Assembly: GCA_004369085.1 (NCBI GenBank)
Contig: ML210200.1
Span: 1 to 64,000, forward strand
DNA: 64,000 nucleotides
DNA from: Coprinopsis marcescibilis
Lineage: Eukaryota; Basidiomycota; Agaricomycetes; Agaricales; Psathyrellaceae
Direction of reading: 5' to 3'
Shown: positions 22,162 through 33,560 of the stretch, in pieces
Numbering within the stretch: the first letter of the stretch is position 1
Layout: each line of letters opens with the position of its first letter
The notes under the pieces: model-generated
Seen by the model: only the letters and a program-made list of their open reading frames with translations
What the model was told of the DNA's origin: nothing
The model's database searches: none
Position numbers and translations under genes: made by a program

Positions 22162-23427
22162 TTTACGCTTTGTGTGTATGGCCAATCGTCGAGGCACAAA
22201 GCGTTTGGAAAGCAAAAGTTTGGTTCCAGGTTTCTTATCAGCGATGTCATACTGCAGTCGGCATCTCATGTCTTTGATTGCCGGTTACATATTTCTCACG
22301 GCCATTTAACGCCTACGGATCAGTACTCAGTTACAAAAAGGCCCAAGTTTGTAAATTTGCAGCATGAATTAATGACTACCAGCGGGTTTTCGCTGTGTAA
22401 ATTATGCTCTGGCTAATCCTTCGCGATTTGGCTATTAATGTGAATCAAAGTCCTATTAAGCAGTACATCAGTATCAATTACCGTTCGCCTGATTGGCAAC
22501 ATTTGATCAAATCAACTGGATTCCACCTTTGATAGGTTCCTTGCCTTTATTATTTATCATTCGGGTACCTAGTAGGCGCACCCAACCAACAGAAACTAGA
22601 GACCATACCCTCAGCTCATCTTGAGATGGGAGAGAAAATAAACCTTAACCTCCACAAACCTTGTCCTTGTCCAACTGTGACAGTACGAACCCCAAGGTCG
22701 ATCGCTGTCTGCCAGGCTACTTGAATCCGGGAGCGATATTACCCCTTCATACTGTCTACGTAGAATAAAGCATGTCAGGATATTCCAGGAGTTCCACTTT
22801 TCTTTGTTGTTGGAACGCAAAAACTCCTGGTATTGTGCCTAAGACACGTCTTGCACACAGCAACGCCGCCATTCTGAGCTCATAAAATGTCGCTCCTTGG
22901 TACTTGATCTCTCTCTCCACCCGTAGAGAGCCCTCCTCCCAACCGCAAGCTTAACATGACACGGTATGTGGTTCATCCAATTGATGGCCATCGCCATACG
23001 TGCCACCAGCAAGCGAGGAGACTGACTCGCAGTACCTCATTTCACTGACTTGATGCACTGAAGGGTGACGAAGACAGAGCTGCTTCTGTAAACGAGGGTT
23101 TTAACTGATAGCCGATGCAATGAGAAGCTATAATAACTTGATCGCAGCTACGCAGGTAAATAGATCCAGGGTAAGCGCTTCATACAACTCACCGTACACG
23201 CATGTTTCTTATTATACCGCCTGCCTAAGGTCACACCACGGTCTGGCCTCGTTGCGTTTACGTGTTGGATGGCGCGGACCTTTGCCGATACACTTCTGCA
23301 CACGTGGACCTCGAGGCCTTCCACCCACACACACAACACGCGGGATGGGGGTGGATTCAGGAGCAGGAGGCATAAAGCCAGTATCAGGTCTAGCGTTCGT
23401 TCGAACTGGTACTTGATATCGTCCCCC
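22162..23427. other. Divergent promoter region, no gene recognised
   Basis: About 1.3 kb between ZPR1 (-) and the RNase H-like gene (+). Short open frames at 22105-22416 (+) and 22611-22820 (-) show no motif. Positions near 23269-23427 are open in the frame of the following gene but are better read as leader, because a clean small first exon begins at 23428. Confidence 0.35.
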
Positions 23428-24960
23428 ATGCACGCCAACTGGTTAGTGCAGCACTCCCAGACATTTTCTCTCCTTGCTAACGATAACAACAGGTCCAGAA
23501 TGTTTGCCGACTCGGACATGAGCAGCGGCGACTCATGCAACGAAACTGGCGCCCGGCCCGGCACCGACTCCGTGCCGTGGACTTGCGACCATTTCTTTGG
23601 CGTCGTCCATCCACAGTCCTGCACTACCTGCAGAAGCTATATAGCTCACTGTCGGGATGCAAGAAGGAAAGATTGCGATACTAGCTTCCAAGATGCCTTC
23701 AAAGCGACAGATAACTTCGCGGCTGTCCGACACATGGAGGGAATCAAGGAAGGAAGGCGCCTTCAGGCCCAGGAGGACAGGACACGGATGTACCGGTATC
23801 GGGAGGAGAGGGACGAAGCAAGAGCCAAGAGCTTTTACTACGAAGAAGATATCAGAAACTTGAGGATGGAGCTAGAGGAGCTTAGGGACGCCACGTTTGC
23901 CTTGCGGCTGGCCTATGAGGAGCAGCTGTCCCTTAACACCGCCACCTCGCTCGGATTCAGGGAGGACGTCCTCGAAGGAGCCGACGAACTTCATGACTTT
24001 GAGATGCAGGACTCGTCCATCCCAGAACCGATTGTCGACTTCAGTAAAAGAGGAAAACGACTTGAACATGAAGCCCTGGTAGCCGAAGTTATCCCCGCAG
24101 AACATACACTGCACAGTTCTCAATCATCATCATCCGACGAGCTCGCTTCGCTATCATCGGACACCGACAGCTCCTCGGACTCCGAATGGGACAGCACCCA
24201 TTCCTCTTCGACAAATTTGACAGACGATCCAGCCTTCGTTGTCGAGCCACTTGCCCAGTCGACGCTTGGCTTGGAAGACGTTCAGGCGCTTATCTTACTC
24301 GCAAATGATCCCAAACACTCTGAGGCCTTGCGACGGGTAAAGAAGCTCTGCACCGAAGCACATCATACACGACGAGGAATAAGAACACCAGCGCAGCAGT
24401 ACCTCCTTGCAAAATGGCGACAACCCAAGTTTACCCATTCTAGCGACGGGTTTCCCCTGGCGGCGAGCTCCTCAAAACGTATCCCCCCACTATCATCCGT
24501 CCCTGAGATCATTGTCGATGCATCAGCTACTGGTATTGGATTTCTCATGAACTCGAAATGGTTGGCATGGTCATTGAAGGAAGGGTGGAGAAAAAATGGG
24601 CGGGACATGGTTTGGGCAGAATTAGCTGCCGTCGAACTCGGACTTCGAACAGCTGTCGCGCTTGGGGCGCACTCTACCCATTTGCGCGTTCGATCCGATA
24701 ACGCCGCAGTTATTACGGCTCTGAAGACGCGAAATATCCGTGTTAAACATGATATGGAGGTCCTGGAACAGATACTCTCCCTTTGCGTACATTATTCCAT
24801 CGAGCTTATGCCGGTTTGGATATGGACCCAGGTCAACCCTGCTGACGCGATATCTCGCCAGCGCTTCCCGCCAGCCTCGCAGATGGTGGAAGATGCTCCT
24901 GCTATTCCGGAGCATCTACAACCATTTGTTGAAAATACCTTCAATATTGTGGACTCTTGA
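23428..24960 (+). CDS. RNase H-like domain protein, retroelement-derived
   Basis: Read as two exons, 23428-23441 and 23493-24960 (intron GTTAGT...CAACAG), this encodes 493 residues. The N-terminal third has a Cys-rich patch (WTCDHFFGVVHPQSCTTC) and a long charged coiled coil with LRMELEELRDATFALRLAYE. An acidic Ser/Asp-rich linker follows. The C-terminal domain resembles the RNase H region that follows reverse transcriptase in LTR/DIRS-type elements: EIIVDASATGIGFLMNSKW, MVWAELAAVELGLRTA, LRVRSDNAAVITALKTR and PVWIWTQVNPADAISR. The Asp of VDAS, the Glu of WAELAA, the Asp of SDN and the Asp of NPADAIS match the expected catalytic carboxylates. No reverse transcriptase or integrase lies nearby, so this is either a domesticated gene or a solo fragment with an intact frame. 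An alternative unspliced start at 23269 also keeps the frame. Confidence 0.72.
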   Translation: MHANWLVQHSQTFSLLANDNNRSRMFADSDMSSGDSCNETGARPGTDSVPWTCDHFFGVVHPQSCTTCRSYIAHCRDARRKDCDTSFQDAFKATDNFAAVRHMEGIKEGRRLQAQEDRTRMYRYREERDEARAKSFYYEEDIRNLRMELEELRDATFALRLAYEEQLSLNTATSLGFREDVLEGADELHDFEMQDSSIPEPIVDFSKRGKRLEHEALVAEVIPAEHTLHSSQSSSSDELASLSSDTDSSSDSEWDSTHSSSTNLTDDPAFVVEPLAQSTLGLEDVQALILLANDPKHSEALRRVKKLCTEAHHTRRGIRTPAQQYLLAKWRQPKFTHSSDGFPLAASSSKRIPPLSSVPEIIVDASATGIGFLMNSKWLAWSLKEGWRKNGRDMVWAELAAVELGLRTAVALGAHSTHLRVRSDNAAVITALKTRNIRVKHDMEVLEQILSLCVHYSIELMPVWIWTQVNPADAISRQRFPPASQMVEDAPAIPEHLQPFVENTFNIVDS

Positions 24961-25207
24961 TCAGGATTGTCCTTTCGCTAATATAGGACCTTCGTAATCA
25001 TATTTGGAACGAGGAAGAGCAGAAACGAGCATACATGTATATATCTAGCTATTTATTTATTTATGCAGCAGTGAGCTCAAGGTGTACATATGTAATGATT
25101 GGAATTTTGAATGCGACACATGCAATGAGACTATTGGAGTTTAAATAAGAACAATTCGAGGATCTGTGTCAGATCGTCGGCGTCAGTCGTGTTATTATTT
25201 AGCTGGA

Positions 25208-26337
25208 TCAGAGCAAATACCACCTACCATGACCATCCCTCGTCCGAACCTGATGTTCTGCAGCTTCCCACATCATCTTCTCCGTTTTCGAATGCGCTTC
25301 CCGGGCCTCGAACACGTTCCTTTTCCGGACAAATGCCAGTTTGCGATCATGCCGCTCAAGAGGGTTATTGAAGGGAAATGTCCGTGACTCCTCCTCGTCG
25401 AGCTCTTCCATTGACGTAAGAAGTCGCCGGGCAATGATCTCAGGCTGCTCAGTGAATAACAGCACAAGGATGAGAACCTGCAGGTTTTCGCATTGATGGA
25501 TTGTATAGCGAAGGCAAAGCGCCAAGCGACGATGGCAGCGCGCTAAGTCGTTGGTGTGAGGAAATAACGAGCGCATTTTTGACACGTTGAGGTCGAGAGA
25601 AAGATGTGTGAGAGATTGTAAATGGTGAAAGTGATCCCAGCCAGACCATACGTCGAAGCAGTTGAGCACAGACAGATGGGTGACGGAGGTAAAGATTCCG
25701 CGAGAGAAATTGGGCTTTGGAAAGGTATTTCTCTGATCCCTGAAGACGGCGGCTAGCCGATTAGGGCGGATTGTCTCGAAGCAATCGTCGGGGAAGGGAA
25801 GATGACTAGCTTCTTGTCTGACTGAGGATCGTGGACTGGACAGATAAAGTCGTGGCCCACGTGTCATGGATTGAGGCTCATCCTGTACCTTCAGTTTAGC
25901 CAATGAAGCCGTTCACGTCCATGTAAGAACTTACAGGAATTGACCAGAAGGTCAAACTTGTGATCCTTGGACAAGCCAGAAGGACCTGGCCCAAAGATGG
26001 AAGATGCGTGTTCTGGGTGATGACGAGCGATCTAACATGATTGACGAAGAAAGCTTGAGGCTTTCCAGAGGTCAGGATTGTTCTCAACAGCGCTTTCACT
26101 GATGCTTCTTTGGTGAGTTTGACGATGGCGTATATGATAGGCTCAACCCTACACTTTCTTCAGCCACAGAAACCTTATCTTAAAAGGTTTATTCTTTACA
26201 CACCATGCTCGGGAAACTTGGCATACCAGCGCAAGTCTGACGGCTGTCCTCTGGTCTGTTGCAGCTGCCAACTTGAAAATCGGTTGAAGGAGATCTGGCG
26301 TCAAACAGAGCGATGTGGGAAGTGTCACCTGGGCCAT
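25208..26337 (-). CDS. F-box-like protein
   Basis: Three exons on the minus strand. Exon 1 begins MAQVTLPTSLCLTPDLLQPI at 26337 and carries an F-box-like helix pair (DLLQPIFKLAAAT...RLALVCQVSRAW). Exon 2 joins at W|VEPIIYAIVKLTKEASVKAL and contains LVITQNTHLPSLGQVLLACP, a leucine-repeat-like segment. Exon 3 runs from DEPQSMTRGPRLYL to the stop at 25208. Such proteins are numerous in agaricomycetes and are thought to recruit substrates to SCF ubiquitin ligases; the substrate here is unknown. Donors and acceptors agree in phase. The C-terminus is basic and rich in Glu/Arg, without further motif. Confidence 0.72.
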
Positions 26338-27778
26338 ACGTCGGGGCTGGGGGAAAGAAGAAGGTCGGTGTGATTTCCACGGATATTAGCAATACGAGCC
26401 TTAAGCGAGGTCACCAGTGCCATAACGAGTGTTATGATGGGCGGCAACATATACCGAGAAAGCGCTTTCCCCCTCAAACACACCGTGTTGCTTGCTGAAA
26501 CCAATACACCTGCAGTCGACAGAAAGTTCTGAGCTTGACTATGGCGAGTTAGATAGATGCGAATGACTAAAAAATGTCGCCAATCTTGTTGTGGCTGCAC
26601 TGTTTGTCGCAGGCGCCACCCTTTCGGATTTCTAGGTGGGTACTCTCCGCGGAGGGCTCGGAGTTAACTTGTCCAAGACATGGAGAGTCAACGGCTTTGT
26701 GAGCCGATCAGACGCTGAGAAATTGCTAACAGCTTCCGCTTTGTTATGCACGAACAGTGGAGGGCTAGTGAAGGGCTGCGCTGTCGACGCGTGGAGCCCA
26801 GACAAAACCGATGGCGATGGCGACTGTGGAACATCCCAGGAGCAGACTACCAAGGATATAGTCTCTACCGGTGCATGACTGGAGTACATTGAGCCTCAGC
26901 ACGATTGTCCATGTAGAAAATAAGCACATTCAATCGGATGCTGATGCTGGACATGCGGGGTACTGACCGTTTCTTCTGTCGCCACCCAACATAGGTTTAT
27001 GCCTCGGCATATCTGGCAATCAGAGGTCAAGAAAAGATTATGGATCCCTAGTTCCAAGTAGAAAGGACGGACATGACTCACACCGGTGGACTCGAATGTG
27101 GGCCTATGTGGGCTCGCTTGTGCAAGACTGTCCAGTGTCCGGGACACATAAGGAGACCAGAGATGAACACGGGGACGGCTCCCCGCAACTCCGTCGATTG
27201 ATGCCCCAAAATTGAGTGCCTGGATTATTCTTCTCTGTAGACTTTCCTAAATGTCCGGCTGTCGAGATCAGGAAAGTCCTTGGGTGCCGAGACTACTACT
27301 AGAGTTAGCCAGGCGAACGCTCCAGCCTGGTCCAGCTTCAACGCTGAAGTCGAGCGATAACGCCACTTTGTGATTCAGCGAGGCTTCGCTTGAATCAACG
27401 CCGCGACGTCATCGCAGCGTCATGCTCGCTTTCCTGCGAAAGGCAGAAAACAGATCAACTATTCCAGCAATCTGGCGGTGAGATTCAAGTTCCAGGGGTT
27501 TTCGTCTTCATCACCATCGTGACGATGCTCCAACGGGATCTAATTATAAAAATAGAGCTGATATATAGCCTCATCTAAAACAAGATTCGAGAGCATGTAA
27601 ATATCACTAGGCGCCATAGAACCAAGGAGGCTTGGGGCTATCTTACTTCGGGACAGAAACAGCATTGGATTTTAATCTCAAACATCTGGAGTCTTCCCAC
27701 CCTATTGCTATATCCTCGCCTTTGGCTCTCCAGCGTCTTAATCTGATTGTGATCTGACGACGCTTTCACCCCACCATC
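26338..27778. other. Gap with possible remains of a membrane-protein gene (-)
   Basis: On the minus strand, near 27147-26790, short open pieces can be spliced: MSRTLDSLAQASPHRP, then a GTGAGT intron to ICRGINLCWVATEET. A hydrophobic stretch reading SLLLGCSTVAIAIGFVWA lies near 26830. This pattern recalls the multi-spanning DUF6533/6534-type genes, but no full frame could be assembled, so it may be a decayed gene. 27150-27778 shows nothing except a small imperfect hairpin near 27375 and the promoter of the BTB gene that follows. Confidence 0.3.
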
Positions 27779-29068
27779 ATGGACTTCTCCCAATCATCAA
27801 GTGAGAGCCCTTACAGTTCACCTGGACAACTGCTTAGCCCAGAATACGAGACGAATCGCTGGGAACAGCCATACTCTGAAATGCTCGACGATGCGGTGAG
27901 GCCTAGCGGCATACTTCACACTCCTTCAACGCAAAGGTTTCTTGCAGTGTACAGTGCTCCTGTGCTGGCGTTAACACAAATGCCAGTACCCATGGTTAGC
28001 GCTTGACAATCTAAGCCCTGTCCTAATATAAAACATCGCTAACACGTACGGGATTAACTTGTGCTTATATTGCCTGGATTAGATTACTCATAGATTCTCT
28101 TCACTGCAGGATGAAACTGCATTCGTGTCAGGAGAGGAGGAGTCTATCGTCTCTGTCTCGACAACATTCTATCCAGGAGGCCACCAAGTGGAACCCGACA
28201 CGATCTTCTCGTCCTCCGATAACGTCGTCTTCTACGTCAGCTCACAGAAAATCAGATCTGCCTCTCCAGACGCATTCGTTCCCTACCTATCCGCAACATC
28301 AAATGAAGGTGATCCTCGAGGTTATGCTCCGATCCCCGAAACGTCGACGGTACTCAACATCCTCTTGCATGCCTTGTACGGATCATCGTGCGCGCATAAT
28401 TCCCCCACATTTGAAGACTTGTCCGCTGCTGTGGACCGGATGCCCCAGTATGGCATCGTACCCAAGATACATGTCGGGGCTCATGCGCCAATTCACGCCC
28501 AACTTTTAGCTCACGCACCTTTGCGGCCCATCGCTCTGTACGCACTGGCCGCCAAACACGACCTTGAACATCTTGCCGTGAAAACCTCCTCCCACCTTTT
28601 ATCATTCCCTCTAGCCTCCATCGATGATGAAATCGCGACAAGTATTGGCCCTGTGTATCTGAAGCGTCTCTTTATGTTGCATATATCCCGTATGGCAGCA
28701 CTGAAACAGATTGTCTTGCAACCTCCACAAACACACGCACCCTCCCAGGAGTGCACCTCCGAGGACCAAAAGAGACTTGCTCGGGAATGGACTCTGGCGA
28801 CTGTATACCTGGTCTGGAATGCCCGCCCTGGTATGTTCTTGAACCGCAGAGAAATCTTGTATTGAATTTGCTTCACAGACCTGTCGACGCATCGCATTCA
28901 AATGTGTTTCCGGCCTTTATTCGAGGCCCTCACCTGCAAGCAATGCGAAGCGTCCGCCAACTCAAGGATTCGAGGCGTGGTTGTGAGCTGGGCTTCTGTT
29001 AAGGTGAGTCATTGATGTTTGTTTCGGACACGATCCACGACTTAATGGCATTCCAGTGCACAATTTGA
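27779..29068 (+). CDS. BTB/POZ domain protein, paralog 3
   Basis: Third member of the BTB family in the window, about 18 kb from the tandem pair and on the opposite strand. Exons 27779-27994, 28110-28830, 28879-29003 and 29057-29068 total 1074 nt (357 residues). The N-terminus MDFSQSSSESPYSSPGQLL is unique. The BTB-like segment opens STTFYPGGHQVEPDTIFSSS with NVVFYVSSQKI. The helical region ends VYLVWNARPG. Exon 3 (125 nt) encodes DLSTHRIQMCFRPLF and a CKQC pair. The 12-nt final exon encodes Cys-Thr-Ile-stop, as in paralog 1. Intron phases 0/1/0 and the exon 3 length are the same in all three paralogs, so they share one ancestor and were not made by retroposition. Confidence 0.87.
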
Positions 29069-29347
29069 ATCGACGGAGAAGACAAAATATGCCTCGACCC
29101 GCTTTTTCGTTAAAGTTCGTTTTGAGGTTTACCAATTCTGAACAATGCTGTCATTCCATGATAAACATTATCTGGGCTATTCATATATATTCTTTTTCCA
29201 TCGCGTACTGTATACTTTGTGTCAATGCATATCCCAAGTAACTTGTACTTCTTCCATAGGCACTTACATGATACCTAGTTGAATTTTGGTGTCAAATCAA
29301 CTGATTCTTCACCAATCTGCGACTGACGCCGACTCGTCGAGTTGGAA
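29069..29347. other. Convergent gap
   Basis: 3' flanks of BTB paralog 3 (+) and the CNNM gene (-); AT-rich, no gene seen. Confidence 0.5.
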
Positions 29348-31960
29348 CTAAGAGGAATGCTCTTGAACTTGGGACCCTTTGAGGCGGGAAATGATCGAGC
29401 TATGGGGGCTCTTCGCATCAAGAACATCGGCGGAATTCGAAATTGAGGCGCATCTCTTCTGATCCAATAACGTCGTTCCCAGGGGCGACGAAGCTGCAGG
29501 GCTTGATAATGGCAGCGGTGAAGCATCCGTCGTCGAGAGCGCGGCTTGTTTAGGGGGAAATGGCAGAGCATCCGTGAAGCGGCCGCCAACGGATCCTAGT
29601 TCAAAGGGGAGGAACTTGCAGCTGGACGACGGGTGTGTCAATGACGATTTATTCGACGTCTCTTCATTGAGTTTCTGAGTCCGCGATGTTGGCGGCGCGC
29701 TCTTCGATCGTAAGAACCCAACAGCACTCGGTAATGATGGATAATACGTTGCAGTAGAGCCACTGAGAGCACTGGACATAGACTCCTCCACAACAGTGGA
29801 TGGTTTAAGGTCGAACTTTGTGAGACGGCTGTCGGGGGGCGGGGGAAGGATATGTTGAGTTGTTTGCGAATCGAACTCGTCGTAAATTTCTTCACCGATC
29901 AGCTCTTAGGGGTGTGTTAATCAACGCAATGACTTCGACAGTACAAAACCTACCTTCTAAAACATCTTCAAGGGTGATGATTCCCAGTGGCATTACAACC
30001 GGATCGAAGGTTTGCAGAACCTAAACAGAATGGTAAGCCTCCAAATTCCATTTTTGACATACAGTACCTACCTCCTGCGCCTGTTCTGCATGAAGAGCAG
30101 CGTCTGTGGGCATGCCTTGTTCTCCAGACTGTTGTCGCAAGGGCCCCATAATCTCTCTCTCAACGAGCCGGGCAACACTTTCCGCCTAGAATCAGAAATT
30201 AAGACTAGTTCCAGCGTAATGTTCAAATCTCACCTTGCATGGACTAATGTGCGTAACGACTGCTATGTGACTTCGCCCTTCCTGAAATCTCGCCAACATG
30301 CTAAGCAGAGGTTCATCTTGCCCAACAAATGGTACCCTGTTCAACGGCAAATTGCGGATGGGCACGGCATCTGTCCAGATCATTCAGTTAATGAGCTCAA
30401 GGATCTATAGAATAGGAAATACCGCTAGGGTCCAATAAGACACAGCTTTTCACGAGAAGGGTACCGACTATCTTTTTGACTCGAAGTGTTTGAATGTCGT
30501 TCAAACAGCCTGAAAATTGATGATGTGGCCTGTTACTGCTGGCATATTTCAACTCTGGTGCGATTGCCGGAATGTCGATCTCTTCGTAAACGGGAATTCT
30601 GCTATGGCCGGTTTCGCATATTCGTTTCAATAAACCGTAGTCAAGTTTTGCATCTGCCGAGAGCATAAAGACGTCTTCGATGCTGGTCATTGCCTTCAGG
30701 AAGCATAATCAGAGGTTATCGTGAGGGATAGACTGCCAGCGAACCTGTTTGACGACTTTCTCTTGCAGGTCAAGGGTCGAGCCAATGATGTTCACCGTGT
30801 CCACCTTGAGGTCTCCACCATGCGTGGCACTCGCCGAGTGCAAGGCAATCAATTCTTTCAGTTCTGCATTGATAGTTAACATCCGCGCCTCACTGCTCAC
30901 AAAAAACCGAGAAATCTACCGGCTCGCCTATATATAATTCCATGATGGTGACCAAGGACCAACTCCAAGATAGTCGCGACTGGCCACGCTAAGATGAACT
31001 GGAAAGTAGAGAACTGAGTATTGTCGCAAACGGTAACGTGGACATGATCGTACCAGAGCATTCATCAAACAATTGGTCAACCCTGCCATTTTCGCCCCAA
31101 GATAAAGTCCATGGCGGGTGAACAACGATTGGGGTATAATCTCCGCAAAACTAGACCGCGAGGAAAGATCAGCGAAAACCGCAGGAGCGCGAAGACACGT
31201 CAAACAAGAACTTGGAGATGTAAAACTTGAGTCAAGCCTAAAATCTCCGCCAAGTACTTGTGCCATTAGAAGTCCGAAAGCAACGGATTGCGGAGCAAAG
31301 CCTCCGAGTGTTCTATGGTATTATTGAACCATGGTCGCGTCTGCCTCTTCGAGATCTTTCGAGAATCATTAATCAACGATGAAAAAAAGCTTACATTACG
31401 ATTAGCACTGTGCTCACTACGACACCTGGAACCCCTCCGCCAAGGACAGGGTCCGCAATCACAGGAAGCGTTTCGTTTACAATCATGTTCGCGAGTAACA
31501 GGGTCACAAGGAGGCGATGGCCATTTTTACGAATAGGCTTGATTTTGTTTGCATATATGCGCTGTTCTCTACCAAAATCAAAAGCGCAAACGCAGATATG
31601 GGGGGTTAGGGCCGCATATAAGGAGGCGCCACTGCGTACTTACGGCGTCCCACTGATGCTGAGCACATTTAGCTGAGTCTCATCCAAGCTCATGTACCCC
31701 AGTGTCAATCCTGCAAATAAACCGGAGAGGAGAACAAGGACTGGGATCAGAGTGGCAAAGACTATGAATCTTGGGTTGTGTTTGTCTATCTCTGGGCTTC
31801 GGGTATGGATTTCTTTGCTGGCCGATCTCCTAAGAAAGGCGCTGTCCGTCTTCGTCAACGCACGCTTTGCGCCTCGAGCTCCTGCGAGGATGGATGTGAT
31901 AAGTATATGCAAGAGGCGGGCATATCGAGACGGGGCGACAGTGGAGGGTACAGGGACCAT
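29348..31960 (-). CDS. CNNM/Mam3-type membrane protein with CBS pair
   Basis: Ancient conserved-domain (CNNM, HlyC/CorC-like) protein. Relatives sit in the plasma or vacuolar membrane and affect Mg2+ or Mn2+/Co2+ handling; yeast Mam3 is the fungal reference. The start at 31960 precedes a hydrophobic DUF21 segment: IVFATLIPVLVLLSGLFAGL, TLGYMSLDETQLNVLSISG, then after an intron KIKPIRKNGHRLLVTLLLAN, VNETLPVIADPVLGGGV and EIIPQSLFTRHGLYLGAKMA. A cytoplasmic CBS pair follows: EDVFMLSADAKLDYGLLKRI, GHSRIPVYEEIDIPAI, VPFVGQDEPLLSMLARFQEG and MPLGIITLEDVLEELIGEE. The C-terminal 200 residues are Ser/Pro-rich and probably disordered, with stop at 29348. The introns are short. All core motifs are intact. 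Confidence 0.92.
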
Positions 31961-32229
31961 GCGATGTGGTGGAAGGAAGGAAAATTTCTCGAAGACTCGT
32001 CCCCAGGAATCCTGGTTATATAGGTTTCATTAGAGGGAGAGGCTATTTTAGGCTCCTACGATCGATCATTAATTAGCTTTGGTCTCTTGCTTTACCCTTT
32101 TCGGAATCGCTTAGGAGAGTTGTACCAATTGAGGGCAAGGTTATACATTATCTACAGAATCGAACATATGCATTGAAAGATAGCAGCTAGTATTAATCTT
32201 ATTGTATTTTGTTCTTCAAAACCACCAAG

Positions 32230-32601
32230 TTACGGGCTTCTGTTGTTCTTGTAGTACAGTTTGCATTTGCAATTCTCGCAGGCTTTCAGCTTCTTGTTGC
32301 CTCGACCCATCCCAGTTCCATGGCACTTCTGTCCTCCGACTGTGAGCTCGCACCGTCCACCAGCAAGTCCGCATTTGGCGGGCTCGCATGTTCCTCCCAG
32401 GCCTTTCATCCTGCACTCCGGTGCCTTGAGACGCGGAAAGAGGTACTGGAATCTCTTGGATCGCCAGTCTAACCCTTTAAGGGCTCTTCGTCGCTGGTCC
32501 TTGCCCAGGTAAAAGAGTTGATGGTTGATTTGACCATACGCGATACCCGCAGCGAGTATGGATATCACCAGCGTGAGTAAGAAGAACGGCGTGGTTCGCA
32601 T
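32230..32601 (-). CDS. Small secreted cysteine-rich protein
   Basis: Intronless, 123 residues. The start at 32601 gives MRTTPFFLLTLVISILAAGI, a clear signal peptide with likely cleavage after AYG. The mature part is basic and carries eight Cys, all in the second half: PEC, GTCEPAKC, GGRC, GQKC and ACENCKCK. An even number of Cys in an exported protein suggests four disulfides. The pattern does not match hydrophobins (no CC doublets), cerato-platanins or Hce2 proteins that I can recognise. An upstream in-frame ATG at 32667 would bury the signal peptide and is less likely. A TATATAG box lies just upstream of the ATG, so transcription may begin very close. The role is unknown; an effector-like or antimicrobial role is only inference. 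Confidence 0.7.
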   Translation of the reverse strand: MRTTPFFLLTLVISILAAGIAYGQINHQLFYLGKDQRRRALKGLDWRSKRFQYLFPRLKAPECRMKGLGGTCEPAKCGLAGGRCELTVGGQKCHGTGMGRGNKKLKACENCKCKLYYKNNRSP

Positions 32602-33169
32602 ATCTATATAGACGCAGCATTCGTGGTTGAGGCTCGAGATCAGAACCTTCTGAAATGGCACTTGCACTCACCACGACAAACTCACTGGATCTACAGCTTG
32701 GGAACAGATATCGGTAGTTGGGTTGGTCATTCTTTTGTACTCAAAAGACTTCTATTTGTATCTTGTCGCCGTGCGAGAATCAGATCAACCATTGCCGGAG
32801 ATGGCTCCAACGGGCTAAAGGTTGCTTCAAGAAGTGCATAGCCTCCCCCTCTCACCGTCCACATTGTCAGAATAGCTATTACAACTGAGGTCAACAAAAC
32901 CTCTGCGCTTCTATGAAGCTCCTTTGCGGCTCGCCTTGCTTTAACATATGGGACACCGCTCGTTGAGTCACTATCTGAGCATTGAGGCAAATACAAAAAC
33001 AAAGTATGTTGAAAGGGCTCAGATTTAGGGTGAATATATGGTACCAGATAGGATCTGATATTTGTTAGTACTGTATTGCTCCGACATCTTTTCAACAAGA
33101 AATCATGATTTGCAGCCAGTAATAAGCAGTAATATCGATCGAATGACTGGATCAATTTATTTGGTTTGG
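32602..33169. other. Gap with an open frame (32727-33155, -)
   Basis: A 142-codon minus-strand frame ends at 32727. It contains ARRAAKELHRSAEVLLT followed by a hydrophobic stretch (SVVIAILTMWTV) but matches no family. A plausible donor inside it hints that it could be part of a spliced gene. I do not call it. Confidence 0.25.
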
Positions 33170-33560
33170 GCGCCTAAACGAATGTCCGGACGCCCAAACT
33201 TTGTCTTGTGCCTCCTTTCCAATTGCCACATACGCTCGCCGAACAGTCTCACGGCCATGCCAGTGATCTACCTCCTACCTATCCATCGAAAAGCAGAGCT
33301 AGCTCTGGAGATTCCACAGCGCTCGACCAGAAGATCGACGGAGGAAATCATGATCACTTTGAAGGAGACGATACTGATGAAGATGGTTGTTATGATGAAA
33401 ATGATGAGCAGAAGAGTAAGTATATATATGAGTGGGATGATGAGGCTGTAGGTGATGCTGCTTTGTGCGAGCGAAATGTACCAAGATAGGGGTAACCATC
33501 TCAGCCGTTCCAGTGCTCTTGTCCCAGGGTGAAAGCGACGAATCGAGGAATGTTGTGTGA
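33170..33560 (-). pseudogene. Decayed duplicate of the gene at 34295-34837
   Basis: The minus strand aligns with the 3' half of the hypothetical gene at 34295-34837: DHDFLRRSSGR against DHDFHHRPSSKSGR, VESPELA in both, then RMWQLERRHKT-like sequence against RMRQLERRHNT. The copy has stop codons inside this alignment and shifts frame at least once. The Ser-encoding GAT-rich tract is also conserved as DNA on the plus strand. It is therefore a broken copy about 1.1 kb from the intact one. Confidence 0.65.
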
